Source: Bifidobacterium miconisargentati (GTDB lineage: Bacteria > Actinomycetota > Actinomycetes > Actinomycetales > Bifidobacteriaceae). From it: 64,000 nt of DNA. Positions 29,130 to 37,843 of the stretch are shown here, piece after piece (the first letter of the stretch is position 1; the number at the start of each line of letters is the position of its first letter). Location: positions 62,001-126,000 of the forward strand of contig NZ_JAHBBJ010000001.1 of NCBI RefSeq assembly GCF_019331675.1, in the 5' to 3' direction. Both the position numbers and the translations under genes were made by a program. The notes beneath the pieces are model-generated. The model worked only from the letters and a program-made list of their open reading frames with translations. It did not search any database and was not told the origin of the DNA.

Positions 29130-29172
29130 AAGGAGGGTTGTGACAATCACCATGATTGTCACAACCCTCCTT
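29130..29172 (+). terminator. Terminator of ackA
   Basis: AAGGAGGGTTGTGACAATC and GATTGTCACAACCCTCCTT make a perfect 19-bp stem with a 5-base loop, 26 bases after the ackA stop. Confidence 0.85.
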
Positions 29173-29185
29173 GCGTATTTGGTGG

Positions 29186-29314
29186 TTGCTGGCTCCCCTC
29201 TCTGAGGGGAGCTGTCGTCGTAGACGACTGAGGGGAGCACCGCATTGCATTGTGCCGCAGTACTCCCCTCAGTCAGCTTCGCTGACAGCTCCCCTCAGAG
29301 AGGGGAGCCAGCAA
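29186..29314. repeat. Palindromic repeat between ackA and aroA
   Basis: 31-base arms at 29186-29216 and 29284-29314 (TTGCTGGCTCCCCTCTCTGA...) are perfect inverses. The loop holds an inner pair ACTGAGGGGAG / CTCCCCTCAGT. It is the same family as 27631-27750, and its perfect symmetry suggests recent origin or selection. Confidence 0.88.
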
Positions 29315-29345
29315 CACGCATCTCCCATAGCCGGAGAACCCGGTG

Positions 29346-30680
29346 CTACTCCCCCAGCATGCCGTTCCACATGCCGACGAAATCAGGCAGGGTCTTGCGG
29401 GTGGTGGCCACGTTGATTACCTGAATACCGGGGATGCGCAGGCCGAGCATCGCGGCGAAGGTCGCCATGCGGTGATCGGCGTAGGTCTCCATGTCGGCGC
29501 CATGCAGCGCGCCGGCCGGCACCGGTTCGATGCGCAGACCGTCCGTCAGTTCCTCGGCCTTGCCGCCCACGCGGGTGATTTCATTGACCAGCGCGGCCAG
29601 ACGGTTCGTCTCATGGCCACGCAGATGGCCAATACCCACCATGTCGGTTGGCGCATCGGCGAACACCAGAATCGCGGCCAGTGAAGGCGCGATCTCCCCC
29701 GCCGCGGTCAGGTCGAACGTGCCAAGCCCATGCACGGTGCCGTCGCCGGTCACCTCGCAGTAGCGCACGCCATCAATCTCCGGGAACGAGACCTTGGCCC
29801 CCATGTGTTCCAGATATCCCGGCAGCAGGCCACCGGGCTGGGTCGTCTCCACCGGCCAATGCGGCACACGCACGGTCCCGCCGGCGATGAGGGCCGCGCC
29901 CAGGAACGGCGCAGCGTTCGACAGGTCGGGTTCGACCGTGACCTTATCCGGCAGCTGCAGGGCGCGTGATTCGACCGTCCACATGCGTGCGGATTCATCG
30001 GCCTCGATGGCGCCGCCGGCACCGGTCACATCGGCCACAGTCATGCAGATGTGCGGCAGGCTCGGGGTCTTCTCCCCCGTGTGCCGCAGCACGAGACCAC
30101 CCGGCAGACGGGAACCGATAAGCAGCAGTCCGGAGATGAACTGGGAGGAACCGGACGAGTCGATGCTCACCTCGGCTCGGGTTTCCGACAGACTTGCGGG
30201 CGGCGTGATGGTGAACGGCAGACGCCCCACCTCGCCGTGGTACTCCACGATGGCGCCCAACTGCTCCAATCCGTCCAGTACGGGCTTCATCGGACGGGCA
30301 TAGGCCTGTTCGTCACCGTCGAAACGGACCGGACCGTCGGCGAACAGCGCAAGACCCGGCACGAAACGCATCACTGTGCCGGCCAGGCCGCAGAACAGGT
30401 CGACGTTGCCACGGAAACGGCCGCTGGCGGGCGGCGTCACCGTTACCGTGGTATCGACTTGGGAATCCACCTCGCAGCGGACGCCCAAGGCTTCGAGCGC
30501 CCCCATCATGAGGTCGGTGTCACGCGAGCGCAGCAAGCCGACCAACGTGACCGGTCGGGAGCCAAGCGCGGCGAGGATAAGGTAACGGTTCGAGAGCGAT
30601 TTGCTGCCGGGCACGGTCACCGTGGCGTCCAGCGGCTTGCCGGCGAGCGGTGCCGGCCAAAGATTCGATTGTTCGGTCAT
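29346..30680 (-). CDS. aroA: 3-phosphoshikimate 1-carboxyvinyltransferase (EPSP synthase)
   Basis: This 444-residue cytoplasmic enzyme joins shikimate-3-P and PEP in aromatic amino acid synthesis. The N-terminal 'VPGSKSLSNRYLILAAL' has the substrate-binding Lys-Ser-Arg set. 'GLAGTVMRFVPGLALFADG' corresponds to the conserved LGNAGTAMR-type stretch, here with LAGTV. 'SSQFISGLLLIG' and 'DHRMATFAAMLGLR' are also typical. It stands alone with no other aro genes in view. Confidence 0.95.
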   Translation of the reverse strand: MTEQSNLWPAPLAGKPLDATVTVPGSKSLSNRYLILAALGSRPVTLVGLLRSRDTDLMMGALEALGVRCEVDSQVDTTVTVTPPASGRFRGNVDLFCGLAGTVMRFVPGLALFADGPVRFDGDEQAYARPMKPVLDGLEQLGAIVEYHGEVGRLPFTITPPASLSETRAEVSIDSSGSSQFISGLLLIGSRLPGGLVLRHTGEKTPSLPHICMTVADVTGAGGAIEADESARMWTVESRALQLPDKVTVEPDLSNAAPFLGAALIAGGTVRVPHWPVETTQPGGLLPGYLEHMGAKVSFPEIDGVRYCEVTGDGTVHGLGTFDLTAAGEIAPSLAAILVFADAPTDMVGIGHLRGHETNRLAALVNEITRVGGKAEELTDGLRIEPVPAGALHGADMETYADHRMATFAAMLGLRIPGIQVINVATTRKTLPDFVGMWNGMLGE

Positions 30681-30959
30681 ACCGCCAATCTATCAGGATT
30701 GCCCGGCGGAAACGGTGTTTTGCTCAAGTCGGCCCGGCCCGGACAGCTAGTCTGTCCGACGACAGTCCCAATCCCGGCTATGACGAGGCGGACACACGGC
30801 AGTTCTGAGATCGCAACACGGATCCCGAGCGCCAGTGACACGCGGGACCGGTCGGGTCCCTTTCCGCATGGGAAGACCGTTACCGTATCCGTTTGATTTT
30901 CCGGTTCGTGGACGGTGGGGTTGCATTGTCTCATGAATCGTCTCATGAAGTGGCGCGAT
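30681..30959. other. Intergenic region aroA / tRNA-Leu
   Basis: No gene is recognised. It contains a short tandem duplication of GTCTCATGAA (about 30928-30949) and small G+C-rich inverted repeats (GGACCGGTCGGGTCC, 30841-30859 area). The tRNA-Leu promoter lies at the right end. Confidence 0.4.
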
Positions 30960-30988
30960 TTGACTCAGGCGCGAATCCCAGATAAAGT
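30960..30988 (+). promoter_or_regulatory. Promoter of tRNA-Leu
   Basis: TTGACT, a 17-base spacer and TAAAGT lie 28 bases upstream of the tRNA, matching the housekeeping sigma consensus closely. Confidence 0.75.
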
Positions 30989-31015
30989 GCCTAACCGTTG
31001 TCCTAAACGACACCT

Positions 31016-31106
31016 GCCCGGGTGGCGGAATGGTAGACGCGCTAGCTTGAGGTGCTAGTGCCTATTTTATACAGGCGTACGGGTTCAAGTCCCGTCTCGG
31101 GCACCA
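31016..31106 (+). tRNA. tRNA-Leu(GAG)
   Basis: Type II tRNA with a long variable arm. Acceptor GCCCGGG/CTCGGGC, anticodon loop TTGAGGT with anticodon GAG, and genome-encoded CCA at the 3' end. Confidence 0.96.
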
Positions 31107-31107
31107 T

Positions 31108-31135
31108 CGAAACCCCGCATTCGTGCGGGGTTTCG
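31108..31135 (+). terminator. Terminator of tRNA-Leu
   Basis: CGAAACCCCGCA-TTCG-TGCGGGGTTTCG, a perfect 12-bp stem with a tetraloop, directly after the tRNA. Confidence 0.88.
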
Positions 31136-31284
31136 TCGTATTTGCCGTCGCCGATGAATGGCTGCCGCGCCGTTCATATCTTGCATTCCGAAACCCATAG
31201 TGGTCGCAGAGTGGGTATGCTGTCAGTGTTTTCCGGCCAGCGTCCGACTGGGACCCGGAATCATCAATCAGCAAGGAGAGGACC

Positions 31285-31692
31285 ATGGCCATTACGTTCA
31301 CCGAAGAGCGACACTTCACCAAGGAGCAGGCAAGGGATCTGTTTCGTTCGGTCGGCTGGGTGTCCGCCAATTACCCCGAACGCCTGTATCAGGCGCTTAT
31401 GGGGTCGTCCACGGTGATCTCCGCGTGGGACGGCGACCGTTTGGTCGGTCTGGTGCGCGCGCTGGATGACGGTTCGATGCTCGCCTACGTGCATTACGTG
31501 CTGGTCGACCCGGAATATCAGGGCAATGGCATCGCCGGCCATATGATCGAGATGCTCAAGGACAAGTACCGCGACTACTTCTATATCGAGGTCATGCCCG
31601 AGGAAAGCAAGAACGCATCGTTCTACGAGGGACACGGCTTCCATGTGATGGACGACGGCGTGGCCATGCAGATCGTCAACCCCGATTGGTGA
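31285..31692 (+). CDS. GNAT family N-acetyltransferase
   Basis: This 135-residue single-domain acetyltransferase has an acetyl-CoA-binding loop visible as 'VLVDPEYQGNGIAGHMIE' (R/Q-x-x-G-x-G/A pattern, here QGNGIAG), followed by 'ASFYEGHGFHVMDDGVAM' at the C-terminal end. Length is normal for small GNAT proteins. It has AGGAG before the ATG. It is a lone gene and the substrate is not predictable. Confidence 0.88.
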   Translation: MAITFTEERHFTKEQARDLFRSVGWVSANYPERLYQALMGSSTVISAWDGDRLVGLVRALDDGSMLAYVHYVLVDPEYQGNGIAGHMIEMLKDKYRDYFYIEVMPEESKNASFYEGHGFHVMDDGVAMQIVNPDW

Positions 31693-31818
31693 GCCAACCC
31701 TTCGCGTCGTGTCATGCCAACCACCGGACTCCCCAGCCATTCATACGTATCGGGCACATAATTTTCGGAAACCATGGTCTTCAGCCATGTACCCCGCGTG
31801 TACCCCCCATACGCAGAA

Positions 31819-31862
31819 GGCGGAATTCCAAGGCTCAAAAACCCTTGGAATTCCGCCGTTTT
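31819..31862 (+). terminator. Terminator between the GNAT gene and the tRNA-Pro fragment
   Basis: GGCGGAATTCCAAGG and CCTTGGAATTCCGCC form a perfect 15-bp stem followed by GTTTTT. Before island insertion it would have lain directly beside the 3' end of tRNA-Pro. The flanking 31693-31818 and 31893-32035 hold no recognisable gene. Confidence 0.85.
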
Positions 31863-31892
31863 TCGGGCTAGCCGGATTTGAACCGGCGACAT
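31863..31892. repeat. Left attachment-site copy: 3' end of tRNA-Pro
   Basis: These 30 bases are identical to 38140-38169, the T-arm, 3' acceptor strand and discriminator of tRNA-Pro(GGG). Beyond base 31892 the sequence is unrelated to the tRNA, so this is a fragment, as left by site-specific integration. Confidence 0.8.
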
Positions 31893-32035
31893 CCGCTGAT
31901 TGCTGCCGGCTTCGTTGTTTTCCGCGGTCGCCGTGTCCCGGTCGTGTCCGCATCGGCGCCGGTGCTCCCCGGTCGAATGCGACACAATGACTGAGGAGCA
32001 GCGGCAGCCGGCGACGAGGCGTTCATTCGGTCCGC

Positions 32036-32923
32036 TCATGCGAAACGCAGCCGGTGCGAGGCCCTCCACCGCTGCCCGGTTCGCTCTACGTGTAGCGGGA
32101 CGCCGAACATCGATTCGAGACGTTCGTCGGTAAGTCCTTCGTCAAGTGGTCCGGTGAATGTGATGGTTCCCGGTGTCGTGTTGCCGTCAAGTGTGGCGTA
32201 GATGCGCGGATGCGTGTCGAGGTATGTCATGCACTCGTGTTCCGTCATTCGGCCCATCATCGCGATATGGTCGAATCCGGCGGGGATGTCCTCCACCTGA
32301 TGCGTGACGAGCAGCATCGTGCGCTCGTCCCCTCGCGAGGCCAGCGCCGACAGTTCTCGCAACACCGTTTCACGGCCGCCCAGATCAAGGCCGGTGGTCG
32401 GTTCATCGAAGATCAGGAGATCCGCCGGCGAGACGAGCGCGCGGGAGATCATCACCCTCGTGCGTTCGCCTTCGGACAGGTTGCGCCACTGTTTGCCGGT
32501 CAGATATGCGATGCCGAGCCGGCGCATCATCGCGTACGCCTTCTCGTATGCCTCGTCGGCCGAATCCTTCGTTCCTCGTGGAATCCCCGAGGCGACGACC
32601 GTGAGCGGGTTCATTTCCGACCCGATGTTGTGCCCGAACGCCGCCGAGACGATGGCTATGCGGGTGCGACGGCGCTCCGGGTCCGAGCCCGCGACGGTCC
32701 GGTCCCCGAAGACGCGCAGTTCGCCGACGTTGGGGTAGGTGCGCATCGCGATCATTTCCAGCAGTGTGGATTTTCCCACTCCGTTCGGTCCGAACAGCAC
32801 CCATCGTCCGCCGGTGGCAATGGTGAGGTTTACGTCGGCAAGGATCAGCTGCCGATTGCGATAGTAGCCCACCGACCTGGCTAGTACCATTGCGTCGTGG
32901 GTTGTTTCGCCGAGCATGGTCAT
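32036..32923 (-). CDS. ABC transporter ATP-binding protein without a partner permease
   Basis: This 295-residue ATPase has Walker A 'FGPNGVGKSTLL', signature 'NLSEGERTRVMISRAL', Walker B 'DLLIFDEPTTGLD' and H-loop 'LLVTHQVED'. It resembles the iron-complex/ModF-like cytoplasmic ATPases. No permease or binding protein is adjacent. Instead it overlaps the upstream MFS gene by 4 bases (ATGA), so the two are co-translated. It may work with distant membrane subunits or as a soluble ABC-F-like factor, although only one nucleotide-binding domain is present. Confidence 0.85.
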   Translation of the reverse strand: MTMLGETTHDAMVLARSVGYYRNRQLILADVNLTIATGGRWVLFGPNGVGKSTLLEMIAMRTYPNVGELRVFGDRTVAGSDPERRRTRIAIVSAAFGHNIGSEMNPLTVVASGIPRGTKDSADEAYEKAYAMMRRLGIAYLTGKQWRNLSEGERTRVMISRALVSPADLLIFDEPTTGLDLGGRETVLRELSALASRGDERTMLLVTHQVEDIPAGFDHIAMMGRMTEHECMTYLDTHPRIYATLDGNTTPGTITFTGPLDEGLTDERLESMFGVPLHVERTGQRWRASHRLRFA

Positions 32924-34167
32924 CGCCCCGCTTCCTTATTCCGTCCGATGATGATGCCGATGGCGGTCTGTGCGACGGCTAGTATGGCCAGCATGATGAG
33001 CACCGTCCGCCATCCCGAGGTGATGTCGTAGATCGTTCCGGCCAACGTGGGGCCGACTGCGGCGAGCAGGTATCCGACGCATTGAGCCATGCCCGACAGT
33101 TGCGTCGTCTCCTCGGTGGTCGAAGTCTTCAATCCGATCAATGAGAGTGCCACGACCAGAGAGCATCCCGAGCCGACGCTGGCGACGATGATCCACAGCA
33201 GATCGAGCCGCGGCGCGAATGCCAGTCCGAGCGCGCCGATGGCCAATGGCACGCTGGCGACGACAACGGCGGCGACCTGGCTGTCGCCCTTCAGCAGCAC
33301 GGGGATGAGCAGTCCCATGACGATACCGACGAGCTGGAAGACTGCCAGATGCCAGCCGGTCCGGTCGGCGGGCACGCCGAAGGAGACCTCGATGGTGGGC
33401 AGCCAGGTGACGCACACGTAATAGTTCACAGATTGCAGCCCCATGAACAGGGTAACGGCCCATGCCTCCGGCCTTTTCCACATGGAGACACGGAGTCGGG
33501 TCTCCGATGCCGTACTCTGTCGGCTGCGGGGCTGCGCATCGGCGGCGGTCTTCGCGGCCGAGGTCGTCCTTCGCGCATTCGCCCGTGAACGCCACAGCCA
33601 CAGCAACGTGACGGCTCCGGCGGGAATGGCCCAGATGCCGAGCGTGCCCCGCCACCCGATTGCATCGGACAGGGGCAATGTCACGGCCGAGGCGAACGCG
33701 GCCATGCCGGTCATGCATGCGGAGTATATGCCGGTGGCAAGTGATGTGTGACCAGGGTAATCGCGTTTGACTATGGCCGGCACCAGAACGTTGCCCACCG
33801 CGATCGAGCAACCGATGACGAGCGTGCCGGCCCACAGTCCGATGGTGCCGCATGCCGAACGGATCACAATGCCGAGCGTCAGGAACACCATCGCGGCCAG
33901 CACGGTGCGTTCGATGCCGATGCGTCCGGCGGCCCGGTGCACCATCGGGGAGACGGCGGCGAACGCGAGGATGGGCAACGAGCCGAGCAGACCCTGCATC
34001 GTCGCGTTGAGATGTTCGGACGCCCCTATCCGTGGCAGCAGCGGGCCGACGGATGTGAGCGGGGCTCGCAGATTCAGCGCGACGACGAAGACCAGCGCGG
34101 TCAGTATCGATGCGGCGAATCGCGATGCCGACGAGGGGATGGGATGACGTTCTGTTATCTGTTCCAT
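32920..34167 (-). CDS. MFS transporter, CynX/NimT type
   Basis: This 415-residue protein has 12 predicted hydrophobic segments. 'NLRAPLTSVGPLLPRIG' near the N-terminus is the hallmark of the CynX/NimT cyanate/2-nitroimidazole transporter branch, and 'GWRGTLGIWAIPAGAVTLLWLW' marks the sixth helix. Relatives export or import small organic ions; the substrate here is unknown. It forms an operon with the ABC ATPase downstream. Upstream and on the same strand is a TetR gene ending 67 bases away. Confidence 0.85.
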   Translation of the reverse strand: MEQITERHPIPSSASRFAASILTALVFVVALNLRAPLTSVGPLLPRIGASEHLNATMQGLLGSLPILAFAAVSPMVHRAAGRIGIERTVLAAMVFLTLGIVIRSACGTIGLWAGTLVIGCSIAVGNVLVPAIVKRDYPGHTSLATGIYSACMTGMAAFASAVTLPLSDAIGWRGTLGIWAIPAGAVTLLWLWRSRANARRTTSAAKTAADAQPRSRQSTASETRLRVSMWKRPEAWAVTLFMGLQSVNYYVCVTWLPTIEVSFGVPADRTGWHLAVFQLVGIVMGLLIPVLLKGDSQVAAVVVASVPLAIGALGLAFAPRLDLLWIIVASVGSGCSLVVALSLIGLKTSTTEETTQLSGMAQCVGYLLAAVGPTLAGTIYDITSGWRTVLIMLAILAVAQTAIGIIIGRNKEAGR

Positions 34168-34234
34168 GATGATCGACTAGATGATTAAAGAGTATCCGTG
34201 TGATGATGCCGTTGATTCGTATAGGGGGTGTTCG

Positions 34235-34777
34235 TTATCGTCCGTCGGGGATCCGAGCGGCGATGGCGTTGAGGTTTTCGGCGACCGCCGCGATGATCTC
34301 GTCGTCGCTTTGTCCGCCTTCCAGCTTGAGCAGGCCAAGCGAGTGGAGAGCCCCGGCGATGGAGAAGACGGCGGCGATGCGCTCGCGCTCGTTCGCCGCT
34401 CGGGCGGAGTAACGATCGACGAGCGTCGATTCGATTTTGCGGAACATGGCTTCGGGGCGGCCGGCGAACAGGACGCGCAGATCGTCGATCTGGCTGTCGA
34501 TGGCCGGCCTCCAGCCATTGAGGAATGCGGGCGGATCGGACAGGATCTTGTCCTTGTCGGGGTAATGCTCCAGCATCGCGTCGATGGTCTCGTCCTCAAG
34601 CTTGTCGTTGAGGTCGTATACGTCGAGGTAATGCTTGTAGAACGTGCTTGGGTTGACGAGCGCAAGGTCGCAGATGTCCTTGACCTTGACCTTCGAGACC
34701 GGAACTCCTGATGCCCGTAGGCGCAGGAACGCCTCGCGGATTGCCTTGCGGGTTTTGACGATGCGCAGATCGGTCAC
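34235..34777 (-). CDS. TetR/AcrR family transcriptional regulator
   Basis: This protein has 180 residues. The N-terminal HTH ('TRKAIREAFLRLRASG', then 'VKVKDICDLALVNPSTFYKHY') matches TetR, including the conserved F/YYKH turn. The C-terminal ligand-binding part is variable. It is divergent from the frameshifted DHA2 pump gene, and a perfect 14-4-14 palindrome lies in the gap. The simplest reading is a repressor of that pump and of itself, released by a toxic ligand. Confidence 0.9.
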   Translation of the reverse strand: MTDLRIVKTRKAIREAFLRLRASGVPVSKVKVKDICDLALVNPSTFYKHYLDVYDLNDKLEDETIDAMLEHYPDKDKILSDPPAFLNGWRPAIDSQIDDLRVLFAGRPEAMFRKIESTLVDRYSARAANERERIAAVFSIAGALHSLGLLKLEGGQSDDEIIAAVAENLNAIAARIPDGR

Positions 34778-34833
34778 CGTGCTCCTTTCGTCCTGCCGGT
34801 AGCGTCATTCCCGCTCCGCCCATAAGCCGCGTG

Positions 34834-34865
34834 TTATTCGACGATTCAGGCGAATCGTCGAATAA
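34834..34865. promoter_or_regulatory. TetR operator candidate
   Basis: TTATTCGACGATTC-AGGC-GAATCGTCGAATAA is a perfect inverted repeat with 14-base arms in the TetR/pump divergent gap. A related half-site GTTGAATAAGC is at 34926-34936, near the pump promoter. Confidence 0.75.
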
Positions 34866-34964
34866 GCGAGAAATGTCGCATATCGGTGGTTGTCATCCGT
34901 TGCGTTTCGATAATAATTGATGCTCGTTGAATAAGCAATAACTATTGTTTATCGGAGTGTTATT

Positions 34965-36376
34965 GTGAAACTTGGCATCAACAGAAAACAATGGATCATG
35001 GTCATCGTGCTGCTCATGGGCACATTGCTGGCCGTGCTCAACATGTCGGTGGTCACGCCGGCGCTGCCGTCCATCATGAAGGACCTCGGGGTGGATTCCA
35101 CCACCGTTCAGTGGCTGTCCAGCGGCTATTCTCTGGTCGAGGCGATGGTCATCCCGCTCGCAGCGTTCCTCATGGGACGCTTCTCCACCCGCAGACTGTT
35201 CATTGGATGCATCTCATTGTTCGCGGCCGGCAGTCTCGTCGCCGCATTCGCGCCGACCTTCCCCCTGCTCATGGTCGGCCGGGTGCTGCAGGCCCTGTGC
35301 ACCGGCGCGATCATGCCGATGGTCACCGCGGTGATCCTGCTCGTGTTCCCCAAGGAAAGCCGCGGTACGGCAATGGGCATCACAGGACTCGTCGTCGGTT
35401 TCGCCCGGCGCTCGGCCCGTCCGTCTCCGGCGTGATCATCGACTCGTTCGGCTGGCGCACGCTGTTCGTCATCATGGCGGCCGTCTCGCTGATCGTCATC
35501 GCGTTGGCCGCCGTCTACCTGCGTAACTTCGACGGCTTCCAACCGGGTGCGTTCGACCTTGTCTCCGTGCTGTTCTCCTCGGCCGGTCTGGCATGCCTGT
35601 TGTACGGGCTGTCCACGTTCACGTCCACCAGCAACATGATGCTCACCGTCTCGCTGATCGTCGTCGGCGTGCTGCTCGTGGCCGTGTTCGTGCGCCGACA
35701 GCTCAAGACGAAGGAACCGATGCTGCGCGTCGGAATCCTCGCCAACCGCACCTACGCGCATTCGGTGATCATCGTGGCATGCATGCAGGCGGCCCTCATG
35801 GGTTGCAACGTCATGGTGCCGATGTTCATCCAGACCGTGCTCGGCGCATCCGCCACCGCCAGCGGGCTCGCCATGCTTCCCGGCGCCCTCATCGGCGCAT
35901 GCTGCGGTATCGTCTCAGGCCGCATGTTCGACAAATACGGCATCCGCAAGGTCGCCCTGCCCGGCCTGACGGTCATGACCATCGGCGGCGTGCTCATGGC
36001 TCTGCTCGGCGCGGACGCCTCGGTCATCCTCACGGCATGCGCCTATACCGTGCTCTACGCGGGACTCATGTTCGCCATGACCCCGGTGAACACTTGGGGC
36101 ATCAACGCACTCGACAACGAAAACATCGGACACGCGCAAAGCGTGACCAACACCGTCGGACAGATCGCCTCCTCGATGGGCACCGCCCTCATCGTATCCA
36201 TCTCCGCGCTGTCCACCACCCTCGCGCCCACCGCCAGCGAGCACGCGCAATCCATACTCGGCTCGACGCTGGCATTCGCCGCCATCGCGGTCATCCTCGC
36301 GGCCGCCCTCGTCACGGCGCTTCTGGCGACTCGAACGCGCCGAGGCACGACGAAACAGACTCTCGTCGGACAGTGA
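34965..36376 (+). pseudogene. DHA2-type MFS drug exporter, frameshifted
   Basis: The first frame (GTG at 34965 to 35435) covers four or five helices with 'LNMSVVTPALPSIMKDLGVDSTTVQWL', 'FSTRRLFI' and 'VGRVLQALCTGAIMPMV'. Homology then continues in the next frame from about 35405 ('ALGPSVSGVIIDSFGWRTLF') to the stop at 36376. Restoring one C in the GCCCGG at 35401-35406 gives GFAPALGPSVSG, the expected motif-C sequence. The intact product would be about 470 residues with 14 helices. It could be a real inactivating deletion, a phase-variable C tract or an assembly error. Confidence 0.85.
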
Positions 36377-36424
36377 CCGAAACGACAACGTATCAACAGA
36401 CACGGAACCAAAACGAAACGAGAC

Positions 36425-37444
36425 ATGATGGACACCACGAACAACTCGCTGACCCACAACATCCGTACCTTCCACCACGGCACCGAACCGCTGGTGGATC
36501 CCATCCAAGACACATTCATACGCACCGACAAAGTCGGCAACTCATGGTTCTGGGTCGGTCATTTCGAGACGGGCGGCCACACCCTTGACTTCATGTACCA
36601 TGTCAGCGTCCTGCAGTTCTCCAAATACCTGCCGGTGCGCATGATCAACAGCGTGCTGTCCATCACCGATGAGACCGGACGCATCTACCGTCACGAAGAC
36701 CGCTTTTACAAGGTCAGGCGAGGACAGGTCGCAGGCCAGGGACTGCACATCCACACCGACAAGGACGTCATCGAAGGCGACCTCGACAACATGCGCATCG
36801 CATCGGCCATGCCGGACGGATCCATCTACCTCGACCTGCACGGCACCGGATACCCACTCTACAGTCTCGGTACCGGCTACTTCCAGATCGCCGGAGTGGC
36901 CAACTACCAATACTCATTCCCGCACATGGCTGCCAAAGGCGTCATCACTCTCAACGGCCAGCGCCACGAGGTGGAGGGAATGGTATGGATGGACCGTCAG
37001 TTCGCCGGCATGCCCAAAGGCAGAAGCCTCAAGGACGGCTACAACTGCAAATGGCTGTGGATGAACCTCTGCTTCGATAACGATCCCGACGTGATCAGCC
37101 TATGGGGTGTAACCGAACTGGCCACGGGCAGCGAACATTGCTGGGCCAGCGTCCTGCATGAGGACGGCACCCAATCTTCCGCCGGCGTGGATCCGATGGT
37201 CGGCGACTCCTTCAACGTGTGGGAAAGTCCTGTGACCGGCATGAAATACCCAACCGGATGGACCATCTCCATCCCCGAATGGGAAGCGAAACTCACCGTC
37301 ACATCCATCATGGACGAACAGGAAATCGCTTCGCCGAACCCCTCAGGGCGCAAATACGAAGGCGCAAGCCAAGTGGTCGGCACCTACCGAGGACACTCGG
37401 TGACGGGCCACTGCTGCCTCGAACTCGTCGGAGGATGGAACTGA
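36425..37444 (+). CDS. CrtC/AttH-like lipocalin-fold protein
   Basis: This protein has 339 residues. It shows the two-lobed pattern of the CrtC (carotenoid hydratase)/AttH family: 'FETGGHTLDFMYHVSVLQ' and 'VANYQYSFPHMAAKGVITLNG', then 'EVEGMVWMDRQFAG', which matches the conserved G-x-x-W-x-D-H/R-x-(F/W) segment, and a second lobe with 'GWTISIPEWEAKL' and 'GHCCLELVGGWN' at the end. There is no signal peptide. Two ATG codons adjoin at the start. It follows the broken exporter by 48 bases, so both may share TetR control. Carotenoid genes are absent, so the substrate is probably another lipid or terpenoid. Confidence 0.7.
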   Translation: MMDTTNNSLTHNIRTFHHGTEPLVDPIQDTFIRTDKVGNSWFWVGHFETGGHTLDFMYHVSVLQFSKYLPVRMINSVLSITDETGRIYRHEDRFYKVRRGQVAGQGLHIHTDKDVIEGDLDNMRIASAMPDGSIYLDLHGTGYPLYSLGTGYFQIAGVANYQYSFPHMAAKGVITLNGQRHEVEGMVWMDRQFAGMPKGRSLKDGYNCKWLWMNLCFDNDPDVISLWGVTELATGSEHCWASVLHEDGTQSSAGVDPMVGDSFNVWESPVTGMKYPTGWTISIPEWEAKLTVTSIMDEQEIASPNPSGRKYEGASQVVGTYRGHSVTGHCCLELVGGWN

Positions 37445-37636
37445 CAACACAGGACCATCCTCCGAAATCACCGGCGTCGGGCCGATCCCGCCAACCCGCC
37501 GAAGAAAGCCACAGCCCGACGGGCCGGTGAACAAGGGATTCGGAATGGGCATCGAATAGCCTTTCGGGGCTCTCGCACAGGAAAAGCCCGTCTCGCGCAT
37601 GACAACACGAGACAGGCTTGACTCTTTGACCCGAAT

Positions 37637-37840
37637 TCAATTTGTAAGTGCAACGCCCGTCTTTGGGTGGCTCGGCCTCGACATTACTTTGCTGAATTCG
37701 CGGTACCAAACCTCGTTGGGTGTTTCCCAGCCCCGGACCTTCATGGGGGTGTCGTTGATCTCGTCCACGATGGCCTGCAGGTCCGCGTCCGCCAGGTCGT
37801 CGAATCCGGTTTTCTTGGGCAGGTAGCGGCGGATCCCGAT
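37637..37840 (-). pseudogene. IS30-family transposase, C-terminal remnant
   Basis: The minus strand reads 'IRRYLPKKTGFDDL', then 'QAIVDEINDTPMKVRGW' and 'TPNEVWYREF', the typical end of IS30 transposases (IRRYLPKGT...LN..PRK.LG..TP.E). Nothing upstream of the IRR motif is present, so over 80% of the gene is missing. The surrounding 37445-37636 has no recognised gene. Confidence 0.8.
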
Positions 37841-37843
37841 CCC

